From: Rhodospirillales bacterium
GTDB taxonomy: Bacteria; Pseudomonadota; Alphaproteobacteria; Rhodospirillales; Defluviicoccaceae
Assembly (NCBI GenBank): GCA_016712595.1
Contig: JADJQT010000001.1
Coordinates: 248,001-312,000, forward strand
DNA length: 64,000 bases
Direction of reading: 5' to 3'
The notes below the pieces were generated by a model that was not told where the DNA came from, searched no databases, and was given only the letters and a program-made list of their open reading frames with translations. Position numbers and translations under genes: made by a program. Shown here piece after piece: positions 25,825 through 34,737 of the stretch (the first letter of the stretch is position 1; the number at the start of each line of letters is the position of its first letter).

Positions 25825-27561
25825 ATGCCCGATGACGTCCGCCGCCCCGTCTTTGACAAATCCAAGCTGCCGAGCCGGCACGTCACCGTCGGGCCGGAAC
25901 GGGCGCCGCACCGCTCGTACTATTACGCGATGGGGCTGACCGAGGACGACATCGCCCGGCCGTTCGTCGGCGTCGCCACCTGCTGGAACGAGGCGGCTCC
26001 GTGCAACATCGCCCTCGGCCGCCAGGCGCAGGTGGTCAAGCTCGGCGTCAAGGCCGGCGGCGGCACGCCGCGCGAGTTCACCACCATCACCGTGACCGAC
26101 GGCATCGCCATGGGCCACGCCGGGATGAAGTCGTCGCTGGTCTCGCGCGACGTGATCACCGATTCCGTCGAGCTGACCGTGCGCGGCCATTGCTACGACG
26201 CGCTGGTCGGTCTTGCCGGCTGCGACAAGTCACTGCCGGGAATGATGATGGCGATGGTCCGCCTCAACGTGCCGTCGGTGTTCATCTACGGCGGCTCCAT
26301 CCTGCCCGGGCGCTTCCACGGCAAGGACGTCACCGTCCAGGACGTTTTCGAGGCGGTCGGCAACCATTCGGCCGGACGGATGTCGGACGAGGACCTGCAC
26401 GAGCTCGAATGCGTCGCCTGTCCCTCCGCCGGCTCGTGCGGCGGGCAGTTCACCGCCAACACCATGGCCTGTGTCTCCGAGGCGATCGGTCTGGCGCTGC
26501 CCGGCTCGTCCGGCGCACCGGCGCCCTACGAGTCCCGCGATGCGCTGTGCGAGGCGTCGGGCCGCGCGGTGATGAACCTGCTGGAAAAGCGCATCCGCCC
26601 GCGCGATATCGTCACCCGCAAGTCCCTGGAGAACGCCGCGACCATCGTCGCCGCCACCGGCGGGTCGACCAACGCCGGGCTGCACCTGCCGGCGATCGCC
26701 CACGAGGCCGGCATCGACTTCGACCTCGACGACGTTTGCGCGGTGTTCCGCCGCACCCCCTACATCGCCGACCTCAAGCCCGGCGGCCGCTACGTCGCCA
26801 AGGACCTCTACGACGTCGGCGGCGTGCCGGCGCTGATGAAGGTGCTGTTCGCGGGCGGCTACCTGCATGGCGACTGCCTGACGGTGACCGGCCGGACCAT
26901 TGCCGAGAACCTCGCGAGTGTCGCGCTGCCGAAGGAGCAGGACGTCATCCGACCGATCGCCGCGCCGCTGTCGACGACCGGCGGCGTCGTCGGCCTGAAG
27001 GGCTCGCTCGCCCCGCAGGGGGCGATCGTCAAAATCGCCGGGCTTGCCACGCTCACCTTCCGCGGCCCCGCCCGCTGCTTCGACTGCGAGGAGGATTGCT
27101 TCGAGGCGGTGAGCCGGCGCGCCTACGAGGAAGGCGACGTGCTGGTCATCCGCTACGAAGGCCCGCGCGGCGGGCCGGGGATGCGCGAGATGCTCGCGAC
27201 GACAGCGGCGATCTACGGACAGGGTACCGGCGGCAAGGTGGCGCTGATCACCGACGGCCGCTTCTCCGGCGCCACCCGCGGCTTCTGCGTCGGCCACGTC
27301 GGCCCGGAGGCGGCGGTCGGCGGGCCGATCGCCCTGATCCGCGATGGCGATGTCATCGCCCTCGATGCCGAGAAGGGCACCATCGAGCTCGAAGTCTCCG
27401 AATCGGAGCTGGCCGAGCGGCGCAAGGCGTGGCAGCCGCGCGCTCACGACTTCCAGTCAGGCGCGCTGTGGAAATACGCCCAGATCGTCGGCGACGCCTG
27501 CCTCGGCGCCGTCACCCACCCCGGCGCCAAAGCGGAAACCCACGTCTACGCCGATATCTGA
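25825..27561 (+). CDS. ilvD: Dihydroxy-acid dehydratase
   Basis: 578 residues, within the usual range. It dehydrates 2,3-dihydroxy-isovalerate and -methylvalerate in valine and isoleucine synthesis. The Fe-S cluster Cys are in WNEAAPCN (Cys60), GCDKSLPG (Cys133) and CPSAGSCGG (Cys205), and the Mg2+/catalytic region includes TTITVTDGIAMGHAGM. The end GRFSGATRGFCVGHVGPEA is the usual signature. It is divergent from the RTX gene and its codon use is very GC-rich. No other ilv gene is within the window. Confidence 0.95.
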   Translation: MPDDVRRPVFDKSKLPSRHVTVGPERAPHRSYYYAMGLTEDDIARPFVGVATCWNEAAPCNIALGRQAQVVKLGVKAGGGTPREFTTITVTDGIAMGHAGMKSSLVSRDVITDSVELTVRGHCYDALVGLAGCDKSLPGMMMAMVRLNVPSVFIYGGSILPGRFHGKDVTVQDVFEAVGNHSAGRMSDEDLHELECVACPSAGSCGGQFTANTMACVSEAIGLALPGSSGAPAPYESRDALCEASGRAVMNLLEKRIRPRDIVTRKSLENAATIVAATGGSTNAGLHLPAIAHEAGIDFDLDDVCAVFRRTPYIADLKPGGRYVAKDLYDVGGVPALMKVLFAGGYLHGDCLTVTGRTIAENLASVALPKEQDVIRPIAAPLSTTGGVVGLKGSLAPQGAIVKIAGLATLTFRGPARCFDCEEDCFEAVSRRAYEEGDVLVIRYEGPRGGPGMREMLATTAAIYGQGTGGKVALITDGRFSGATRGFCVGHVGPEAAVGGPIALIRDGDVIALDAEKGTIELEVSESELAERRKAWQPRAHDFQSGALWKYAQIVGDACLGAVTHPGAKAETHVYADI

Positions 27562-27685
27562 GCCGACCTCGACACCTCCTGGCGACGAGGTAAAGGGGCC
27601 GGCTCTGCCCTTAAGCTGTAACGACGCCGTGCTAGCCTTCCTTGTCGGGCGAATGAGTTTGCCCAGCCGATGAGGGGGGAAGAAT

Positions 27686-28450
27686 ATGGTCAGCCCGGTC
27701 CGAACCGTATGTGCCGTCGTCGCTGCCTCGGCAGCCTTAGTTGCGTCCAGCGCTGCCGCAGGCGAGCCCGAGTGGATCAGACAGTTCGGCACGTCGTTGA
27801 GCGCGTTTTCTGTTGATGTCGCTGCGGACGGAACCGTGCATGTCGTGGGCGAGACTGGAGAGAAGTTTTATAATACGCAAAAGGGAAGTCGGGACGGTTT
27901 CGTCATCAGCTTCGACCGCGAAGGGCAGGAACTGTGGCGCCGGCAACCCGGCAAGCTCCTGCATAACAGTAGCGCCAAAGGCGTCGCCACCGATGGAGAC
28001 GGTAACGTCTACGTGGTCGGCAACATCACCGAGGAATCGTTGGTTAGTACGAACCCGGTCTCTTATGACGGTTTCGTCATTAAGCTCGATCGCGATGGTC
28101 GGAATGTATGGAGGCGCCAGCTCGGAACGGGGCTTCCATCTGTTTCACAACAAGCCGAAGGTGTTGCGACCGACGCAAGCGGTAACGTTTATGTCGCGGG
28201 CGTCGACCTGCGCCAGCTTGGTCAGGTATTCATCATAAAATTCGATCGCGATGGCAATGAATTATGGAATGATGGGCGCGACGATATAGGAACGGCGACG
28301 CTTGGGTCGATCAAGGTCGCCACCGACACCGATGGAGATGTCTATCTGGCGGGATCAGCTAGCGGATATCGGGACGGTGATATGGGCAATCCGAACGCTC
28401 GGTATTACGATGCATTCCTGATCAAATACGGACCGGACAGCCCGCAATAG
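27686..28450 (+). CDS. Secreted SBBP-repeat beta-propeller protein
   Basis: 254 residues with a signal peptide (MVSPVRTVCAVVAASAALVA, cleaved near AAAG) and four to five copies of a blade motif of type GVATDGDGNVYVVGN...DGFVIKFDRDGxELW, the SBBP (seven-bladed beta-propeller) pattern. This suggests a partial or small propeller, probably periplasmic or outside the cell, with no enzymatic motif. The ATG has AGGGGGGA upstream. It stands alone, 125 bases after ilvD and facing the GGDEF-EAL gene. Confidence 0.7.
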   Translation: MVSPVRTVCAVVAASAALVASSAAAGEPEWIRQFGTSLSAFSVDVAADGTVHVVGETGEKFYNTQKGSRDGFVISFDREGQELWRRQPGKLLHNSSAKGVATDGDGNVYVVGNITEESLVSTNPVSYDGFVIKLDRDGRNVWRRQLGTGLPSVSQQAEGVATDASGNVYVAGVDLRQLGQVFIIKFDRDGNELWNDGRDDIGTATLGSIKVATDTDGDVYLAGSASGYRDGDMGNPNARYYDAFLIKYGPDSPQ

Positions 28451-28571
28451 CATGGCGGCGCGGGCTTTGGTGGCCTTTTAGAGGATGCCGATGCTCCCGA
28501 GCGAGGGATCCGAAGGTTCCGCTTGCCCCAGGCGCTTTGTTTGAGGGCAGATCGAAGGTGTACCGCGCCGG

Positions 28572-30572
28572 TCATGTGGCCCCCGGCGTCTGAGATACGC
28601 GCCCGGTGATTGACGGCACAGGCCTTCCACCCCCCTGCGCAGTGGCGAATCCGCAGAAATCCTTGGCCGACATCGGGTGGCCGAAGAAGTACCCCTGCAC
28701 CTCCTCGCAGCCTTCCGCCAGCAGCAGCCTCGCCTGCTCCGAGGTCTCGACACCCTCGGCGTTGGCCCGCATGCCGAGGCTGTGGGAAAGCGCGACGACG
28801 GCACGGACGATCGCCGCGGCGTTTTTAGATCGGCCGAGGTCGCTGATGAACGACCGATCGATCTTGACCTTATCGAAGGGAAACTTGCGCAGGTAGCTCA
28901 GGCTCGAGTAGCCGGTGCCGAAGTCGTCCATGGCGATCTGCACGCCGAGTTCCTTGATGGCGTACAGCGCCGAAAGCGTCGCCTCGGTTTCCTGAAGGAG
29001 CACGCTCTCGGTGATCTCGAGCTCAAGACGCCCCGGCTCGAAGCCGGTTTCATCGAGCGCGCGTTTGACCATTGCCGCCAGTGACGGCGCGCGGAACTGC
29101 GCCGGCGAAAGATTGACGGAGAGCCTGAGCGGCCCCCACGCGGCGGTTTCGCTGCAGGCGGTCTGCAGAGCCCACTCGCCAATCTGCACGATGAGCGCGG
29201 TTTCCTCGGCAACGGCGATGAAGTCACCCGGGCCGATCAGGCCGCGTTCGGGATGCTGCCAGCGCAGCAGCGCTTCGATGCCGGTCATCCGACCGCTGGC
29301 AAGTTCGATCTGTGGCTGATAGTACATCGTGAACTGCCCTTCGCGCAGTGCGACGCGCAGGTCGCGTTCAAGCCCCTTGCGAGCCAGCAGCCGCTTGTTC
29401 ATTTCCTTCGCGAAGAAGCGGTAGGTTCCGCGACCTTCGGTTTTTGCCTGGTAGAGCGCGAGATCGACCTCACGCAAAAGTTTGCCTGGATCCTGCCCGG
29501 GACGATCGAGCAACACGATCCCGATGCTGCCGCTCACCACCGCTTCGTGCCCGTCGAGCTGGAACGGCACCGCCAGTGTCTCGAGAATACGCTGAGCGAG
29601 GACGGCGGCCGCATCCGCGCCCTTCAGCCCACTTTGGATGATGGCAAACTCATCGCCACCGAGCCGGGCGAGCGTATCGGTTTTGCGCAAGCACGCGAGC
29701 ACCCGGTTGACGGTCTGCTTGAGCAGCAGGTCGCCGGCCCCGTGCCCGAGCGTATCGTTCACTTCTTTGAAATGGTCGAGATCGACGAACAGCAGCGCCG
29801 CGATCTCCGTGCCGCGGTCCGATTGCGCGAGGGCCTGTTCGAGACGATCGGAAAACAGGGTGCGATTGGGCAGGCCGGTGAGCGGATCGTGGTTTGCCAG
29901 ATAGGAAACCTGCCGCAGGGCCTCGTGCAGGGTGCGCAGCGGCAGAACACGGAAAGCGATGAACGCTCCGGCACCAAGGGTCATGCTGAGAAACGAAAGC
30001 CCCAGGAGCTCATAGCAGAGATCGAAAATCGAGACCTGCGCGCGCAGACTTCCCAGAACGGCGCCACTGGCGCGCAACGGTATCACGCTTTCGAGGACCG
30101 GCCACGGCAGCGAGTTCGGCTCCGGCGTCGAGTGCGCGATCACATCTCCGCGTTGATCGATCACGGAGTAAACCTCGATGAACCCTTCGCCGATGCGGCG
30201 CGACAAGACCGCTTCGATACGCTTGGCGTTTTCCAACAGAGCGTCCGGGCCGCGAAGCGAATTACCCTGATCCGTCAGGATCAAGTCCTCGATGAGCTGC
30301 GCGTGCGCATGGAGTTCGGCCTGCATGCGGCCCGTATCGTAGCGGATATCGAACACGTACCAGGTGAGCGGCAGCGCGACCGCCACGAACGCCCCGACGG
30401 CGAAAGCCAGCGCCGTCGTCAGGCGGACCATCTGACGATCGGGCCGCGCGCTCCCGGCCCGATCAAGACCGAACGGGCCTGCGTGTGGTCGCATGAGGGC
30501 GATGCCGAGGGATCGGGCGGCGGCGCGCGCCGGCTCAGTAAAGGCCTGGAGGTGAAGCGTTGCCATCATCAT
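28572..30572 (-). CDS. Membrane-anchored GGDEF-EAL cyclic di-GMP protein
   Basis: 666 residues. It has two membrane segments (about residues 50-72 and 190-210) flanking a ~115-residue extracytoplasmic sensor region. The GGDEF domain carries RLGGDEF (305-309) and an I-site RKTD before it, so the diguanylate cyclase is likely active or regulatory. The EAL domain shows IEALLRWQHP (433-) and the conserved DDFGTGYSS, with C-terminal EGVET and GYFFG, so phosphodiesterase activity is plausible. The first three codons are ATG; the third, at 30566, has GGA six bases upstream. Confidence 0.92.
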   Translation of the reverse strand: MMMATLHLQAFTEPARAAARSLGIALMRPHAGPFGLDRAGSARPDRQMVRLTTALAFAVGAFVAVALPLTWYVFDIRYDTGRMQAELHAHAQLIEDLILTDQGNSLRGPDALLENAKRIEAVLSRRIGEGFIEVYSVIDQRGDVIAHSTPEPNSLPWPVLESVIPLRASGAVLGSLRAQVSIFDLCYELLGLSFLSMTLGAGAFIAFRVLPLRTLHEALRQVSYLANHDPLTGLPNRTLFSDRLEQALAQSDRGTEIAALLFVDLDHFKEVNDTLGHGAGDLLLKQTVNRVLACLRKTDTLARLGGDEFAIIQSGLKGADAAAVLAQRILETLAVPFQLDGHEAVVSGSIGIVLLDRPGQDPGKLLREVDLALYQAKTEGRGTYRFFAKEMNKRLLARKGLERDLRVALREGQFTMYYQPQIELASGRMTGIEALLRWQHPERGLIGPGDFIAVAEETALIVQIGEWALQTACSETAAWGPLRLSVNLSPAQFRAPSLAAMVKRALDETGFEPGRLELEITESVLLQETEATLSALYAIKELGVQIAMDDFGTGYSSLSYLRKFPFDKVKIDRSFISDLGRSKNAAAIVRAVVALSHSLGMRANAEGVETSEQARLLLAEGCEEVQGYFFGHPMSAKDFCGFATAQGGGRPVPSITGRVSQTPGAT

Positions 30573-30871
30573 TCCGTTTTCGGCAGGCAGCGGAGCAATC
30601 TGCGGGATGTCGACGGCTCCATCCTACCCGGGCATGGTTAACAACCGACTAGCGCCGGAGCCCGTCGTGACCGCGCGGGCGATCGAGTACGCTTTTGCGT
30701 GACTCGATCGGGCGTCCCGTCTTGGCAAAACCTTCGAAGTCCCCTGCGTCACCGCTGAAAGTTGCCGCAGGACTCTTTGTGATCTTTGCGCGCTCCGTGT
30801 GCCCCATCACTGCGCGCGTCTGCGCGCCGGGGAATACTGCGGAGAATAATCGACGCTTCAGGACATTCGAC

Positions 30872-31495
30872 GTGCCCGACGATTACAAAGCCTCTCCGCG
30901 GCGCACACGGCTGTTTGCCGCCGACCCCATGGACCGTCAGGTCGCCTCCAGGCTGGCCGCCCGTCGTCGGGTCCTTCATCTCGACAGCGAATTGATCGAT
31001 CTCGTTCTCGGTTTTCGCGCGGGCACCACGGCTCGCCTCGAAACAGGCGAGAGTCGGATCGGCCCATCGCACATTTTCCGATTGGCGGCGATCCTTGATG
31101 TCGATGTGGAGTGGTTCTTCGCCGACGAAGCCGACGAACATCGGCCACACCGGCAGCGGCCGACGCTCCAGGCAAGCCCGGATGATGTCGCGCAAGCCCG
31201 CCGCTTTCTCGCCCACTTCGCCCGCTTGCGGGACCACACCGTGCGGGACGAGATCCGCGAACTTGTCCAGGCGCTTGCTGATCGCGCGGCACCGCCCGCG
31301 GGCCTGGTGGCAAGAGCGGCCGATCTGCCGATTGACGTCACCGCGGTCCCGGCACCGCCGGAACCGGAGCGGATACTGCCCGCCGCGGTCGTGCCGTCCG
31401 ACGGCCCCGCCCCTGACGGCCCGGCCAAGGCTCGGCAGGTGACGCCGACGTCGGCCCCAGCGCGGCCGCCTGCCTCCCGACGCAGAACGGCTTGA
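30872..31495 (+). CDS. Helix-turn-helix (XRE-like) transcription regulator
   Basis: 207 residues from a GTG at 30872. The HTH region runs from VASRLAARRRVLHLDSELID through FRAGTTARLETGESRIGPSH to IFRLAAILDVDVEWFFADEA, a pattern shared with Cro/CI-type repressors. The C-terminus is Ala/Pro-rich and low in complexity (PAPPEPERILPAAVVPSDG...). A longer upstream reading frame exists, but its residues look non-coding. The AGGA about nine bases upstream supports the GTG. The gene is divergent from the GGDEF-EAL gene, so it may regulate it; that is inference. Confidence 0.7.
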   Translation: MPDDYKASPRRTRLFAADPMDRQVASRLAARRRVLHLDSELIDLVLGFRAGTTARLETGESRIGPSHIFRLAAILDVDVEWFFADEADEHRPHRQRPTLQASPDDVAQARRFLAHFARLRDHTVRDEIRELVQALADRAAPPAGLVARAADLPIDVTAVPAPPEPERILPAAVVPSDGPAPDGPAKARQVTPTSAPARPPASRRRTA

Positions 31496-31614
31496 CGAAC
31501 GGCCTCGGGCCTTCAGACGCGTCCCATGCCGGCTGGCTGAACTTCGTCCGACGGTCCGAGGCTAAAGTCTGATTACGATGTTATCAATTCGGGTGGTGGC
31601 GGTATCGCCACGAT

Positions 31615-33693
31615 TTACGCCCAATCAACGACCGACTCCATCGAGCGCGCGAACTCGCCGCCTGGATAGGTAGACTTGATGATCTCGTCGCTTGCCTTCT
31701 GACTAATCATATAAATGGGCATCAAGATGAAATAGCCAGGGATGCGCGGGAATATCGACGCGTCGACAATCCGCAATTTGTGGGTGCCGAAAACCCGGAA
31801 TTTGCTATCGACAACCGCCAAGGGATCGTCCTTCGCACCCATTTTGCAGGAACACGACGCATGATGACCCCACGCTTCGTCGCGAACGAAGCGGGCGAGC
31901 TCGTCACGTGACTGGTCTTGCGGGCCGGGCCAGACGTCGCCGGTGGAAATGCTCGACAGGCGGCCATTGAGGCGTCGGGCAAATTCGATTCCGTCGACGA
32001 TCGACGAAAGATCCTTGCCGGTCTTATCTGTCCCTTCCTCGAAATAGCGAAAGTTAATCACCGGCGTATCACGCGGGTCAGCGGATCGAAGCTTTACCGT
32101 TCCCGCACGGTTGTGCGTATGCGCCTTGAGGATCAACCACGTCAGTTGGTGACTGGCGCCTGGGCCGGCGATGTCCTGAACCGAATAGCCTGGAAAGTAG
32201 CCCTTGAAGCGGGTGAGCGCGACCGAAATAAGCAGATCGGGATTGGCGAGGTTCAAGGAGCGGTGCGTTTCCGAGCGGCGCAGGATCCCGCCGACCGCGC
32301 CGTATCCGGTGTAGGGGCCGGCGCCGGCCAGCCACTGGCCGTAACACGGATCGACCGCCTGTCCCGGGCGACAGGCGGCGGCGAAGGTAAAATCGGAGGC
32401 GAAATCGGTAACGATACCGACCTCATAGCGGTCCTGCAGGTTGCGGCCGACGCCAGGCAGATCGACGATGGTCGGGATGCCATGGGCACTGAGCTCCTGC
32501 GACGGTCCGACCCCGGACAACTTGAGAAGCTGCGGTGTATTGAACGCACCGGCCGCCAATATAACCTCGCGCCCCGCCCGCATGGTTTTGCGCGGCAGAA
32601 ACTTTGCCGACGCAGCGGCATTTGGATCGGCGCGATAAAGATGCGGACCCTCCATGTATTCCACGCCAACCGCGGCTTTTCCTTCGAACAGCACGCGGGT
32701 AACGAGGCAGTGCGTCTTGACGATGAGGTTGTGCGGCAGATCGGCGGCGGTCTGCTGGATGAGTTGACGCGGACCGAAGCGCCGGCCGTTCTTGGTAAAC
32801 AGCGGGATGTCGTAGACACCTTCGCGCCGATTGCGTAACCGCCAGTCATTCGGATCAAGTTGACCCGCGAGCAACTTGGCGAGCGAATATCGCTGATCCC
32901 CCATCTCCTCGGCACACGCGGCCATGATCGGGGCGATTTTTGGATCGTCGGCGTACACCGACGGGTCGGGCATTTCCGTCGGCTGCCATCCGTCGAAGCC
33001 ATGACGGGACGGATTCCACGGGCCGCGCCGCTGTATATAGCGGCACTGTTCCAACGCCTCGAAATAACCGCGCATGTTCTCGGCGATCCAGCTGTAATCG
33101 CCGGTCTTTATTGCGATAAAATTCCAATCAGCGTCGCTCGGGTAAATATCAACCATAAAGCTGTGTACCGTACAGCCGCCGAGCGATCCGACGCGCGGAT
33201 ACCAGATTCCGTCTTGTGCGGGAATGTATTGGCTGCTTCGCTGTTGCTGCTGCGTATCCGTATAATGGCGGACGTAATAGTCCCAACGGATGCGTTCGTC
33301 TTCCGTGGTGAAAGCACTAAAGAACGGCACCGAGGCGACGTCCTCGGCATCGTTTGATCCGCCGGCTTCGAATAGGACGACCTTGTGGCCGGCGCGGGCA
33401 AGGTTGCACGCCAGCGGGCCGCCGCCGGCACCCGAACCGACAATGATGAACTCGACAGGCGCGCTCGCCTCACAGTGCCGTCGTGACCAGTGACGCCGAT
33501 CATCGGCACCGTCCGCGAGCGATTTACGCGGCGCAATTACGCTGGCAGCAGCGCCGCCGAGACCCACGGCGAGGATGGTCCGGCGTGTCGATCCCGACGC
33601 GGCCGAGGCTGACGGGGATGAGGTTGACGGGGATGGTGTCTGGTCTGGTGATGACGGGCCTGTCGAACCGCTCCCGGACTTCCGGCAATCCAT
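31615..33693 (-). CDS. GMC-family FAD oxidoreductase with twin-arginine signal
   Basis: 692 residues. A Ser/Pro-rich start leads to a twin-arginine-like signal, STRRTILAVGLGGAAAS (residues 35-51), so it is probably exported folded to the periplasm. The FAD site is IIVGSGAGGGPLACNLARAG (GxGxxG at 86-91), followed by LFEAGGS. Active-site residues are in EAWGHHASCSCKMG near the C-terminus, followed by VFGTHKLRIVDASIFPRIPG. GMC enzymes oxidise alcohols, sugars or cholesterol; the substrate is unknown. It faces the dehydrogenase-cytochrome gene across a 1 kb gap. Confidence 0.9.
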   Translation of the reverse strand: MDCRKSGSGSTGPSSPDQTPSPSTSSPSASAASGSTRRTILAVGLGGAAASVIAPRKSLADGADDRRHWSRRHCEASAPVEFIIVGSGAGGGPLACNLARAGHKVVLFEAGGSNDAEDVASVPFFSAFTTEDERIRWDYYVRHYTDTQQQQRSSQYIPAQDGIWYPRVGSLGGCTVHSFMVDIYPSDADWNFIAIKTGDYSWIAENMRGYFEALEQCRYIQRRGPWNPSRHGFDGWQPTEMPDPSVYADDPKIAPIMAACAEEMGDQRYSLAKLLAGQLDPNDWRLRNRREGVYDIPLFTKNGRRFGPRQLIQQTAADLPHNLIVKTHCLVTRVLFEGKAAVGVEYMEGPHLYRADPNAAASAKFLPRKTMRAGREVILAAGAFNTPQLLKLSGVGPSQELSAHGIPTIVDLPGVGRNLQDRYEVGIVTDFASDFTFAAACRPGQAVDPCYGQWLAGAGPYTGYGAVGGILRRSETHRSLNLANPDLLISVALTRFKGYFPGYSVQDIAGPGASHQLTWLILKAHTHNRAGTVKLRSADPRDTPVINFRYFEEGTDKTGKDLSSIVDGIEFARRLNGRLSSISTGDVWPGPQDQSRDELARFVRDEAWGHHASCSCKMGAKDDPLAVVDSKFRVFGTHKLRIVDASIFPRIPGYFILMPIYMISQKASDEIIKSTYPGGEFARSMESVVDWA

Positions 33694-34245
33694 GACATCC
33701 TCCGTTTATTTGAACGCGAAGAACCTCTCTGCCCTTGCGGTACACTGGACGGCTGTCCAAAACGACTCAACCCCATTGATCCGTGTGTACTGAGGGCAAC
33801 GATCGCTTAAGAAGGGCCCGCTCACATCACGAACCCTTCGGCCTCGATTCGCAGACATCACCAAAGAACGTATTGGCTCTACCGCCTTCAGGCGTAAAAA
33901 TTTCTATTTTCTGTTCCGCTCAGGGAGAATATGAACAAACGACTCTCCAAAAAGAAATCCTGGGCAATAGATGCCCGCATTGATTGATTAAATCCGCCCA
34001 ATGTTAGACAATTTCTTGCAGAACTTTTATTAGTATTTAAATAACTATAATTAGGTTAATAAATATCGGCACTCCACATCGCACATTTAGGCGCCAAAAA
34101 TATGTCAAATAAATGGCACTCGTTGCTGGTGCTGGCTCTATTGAGGGAACGATGTGGCGCTCGTACGGATGAATGCTGCAGCCGGAACCGCTCTTTTCCA
34201 AGCCTTGCCAGCCCGACTGCGCGCGAATGGGAGTTTTGTGATGCC

Positions 34246-34271
34246 GGGGGTGGGGGCGGGGGTGGCGGTGG
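34246..34271 (+). repeat. G-rich tract with quadruplex potential
   Basis: Three runs of five G separated by single T or C, followed by GGCGGTGG. A quadruplex is possible because the runs are close, although the fourth run has only two G. In a short reading frame here this would code only poly-glycine. Confidence 0.4.
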
Positions 34272-34617
34272 CCTCGAACCGCTTCTGAGAGATGGGGTGG
34301 CGCTCACCGCCTGGAACAGAACCCAGCATCTGCGGATCGCCGGCCGCATGGCGACGATCATCGAGCAAGCCCTCATATGTTCCCGAACCGCGGGAATTTC
34401 TATGCTGGAATCACCAGAAGTTGGTTATCTCTGATAGCATACGCTGAATTTTTCTCGCTTTTTAGTGGTATATTCTTTTTTCCAATTATGCGGTTCGTGT
34501 TATCCTCACTCAACGGTCGATGGGTGAACGAAACGGACCTTGCGGGCTCAGCCTCAGCGCGGCTGGAACATTGATGGCGAATCGAACGGTCTCCGGCTTG
34601 TCGAAGGGCTGGATATT

Positions 34618-34659
34618 CGGTCTGAGAGTGGGGGCTCTCGGTCTGAGAGTGGAGTCTCA
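34618..34659 (+). repeat. 21-base tandem duplication
   Basis: Two adjacent copies of a 21-base unit starting CGGTCTGAGAGTGG; the second differs at only a few bases near its end. It lies about 80 bases upstream of the PQQ-dehydrogenase start codon and could be an operator or a replication slip. Confidence 0.6.
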
Positions 34660-34737
34660 AAGACCGGCGTGGAACGCCAGCAAGATCCGATCTTCATCGA
34701 TCGCTCATCCGCGATAGCAGAAAGGGGGTAGAGGAAA

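Larger units (their letters stand above)
33694..34737. promoter_or_regulatory. 1 kb intergenic region between two exported oxidoreductases
   Basis: No convincing gene is seen. Two stretches (about 33960-34080 and 34430-34500) are visibly AT-rich compared with the flanking sequence, for example TTATTAGTATTTAAATAACT near 34027. It contains a G-rich tract and a 21-base tandem duplication listed separately. It must hold the promoters of the outward-facing GMC and PQQ-dehydrogenase genes. Short reading frames on both strands here look like noise. Confidence 0.5.

Noticed and set aside
26001..27593. Long 530-residue open frame inside ilvD
   Set aside because: It is a shifted reading of the GC-rich ilvD gene, full of Arg/Pro/Ala with no domain.
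30695..30871. N-terminal extension of the XRE-like regulator
   Set aside because: Residues before 30872 look non-coding and the HTH family part starts at the GTG at 30872.
34102..34434. 110-residue open frame in the AT-rich gap
   Set aside because: It includes poly-glycine from the G-tract and has no ribosome-binding site, domain or signal peptide.
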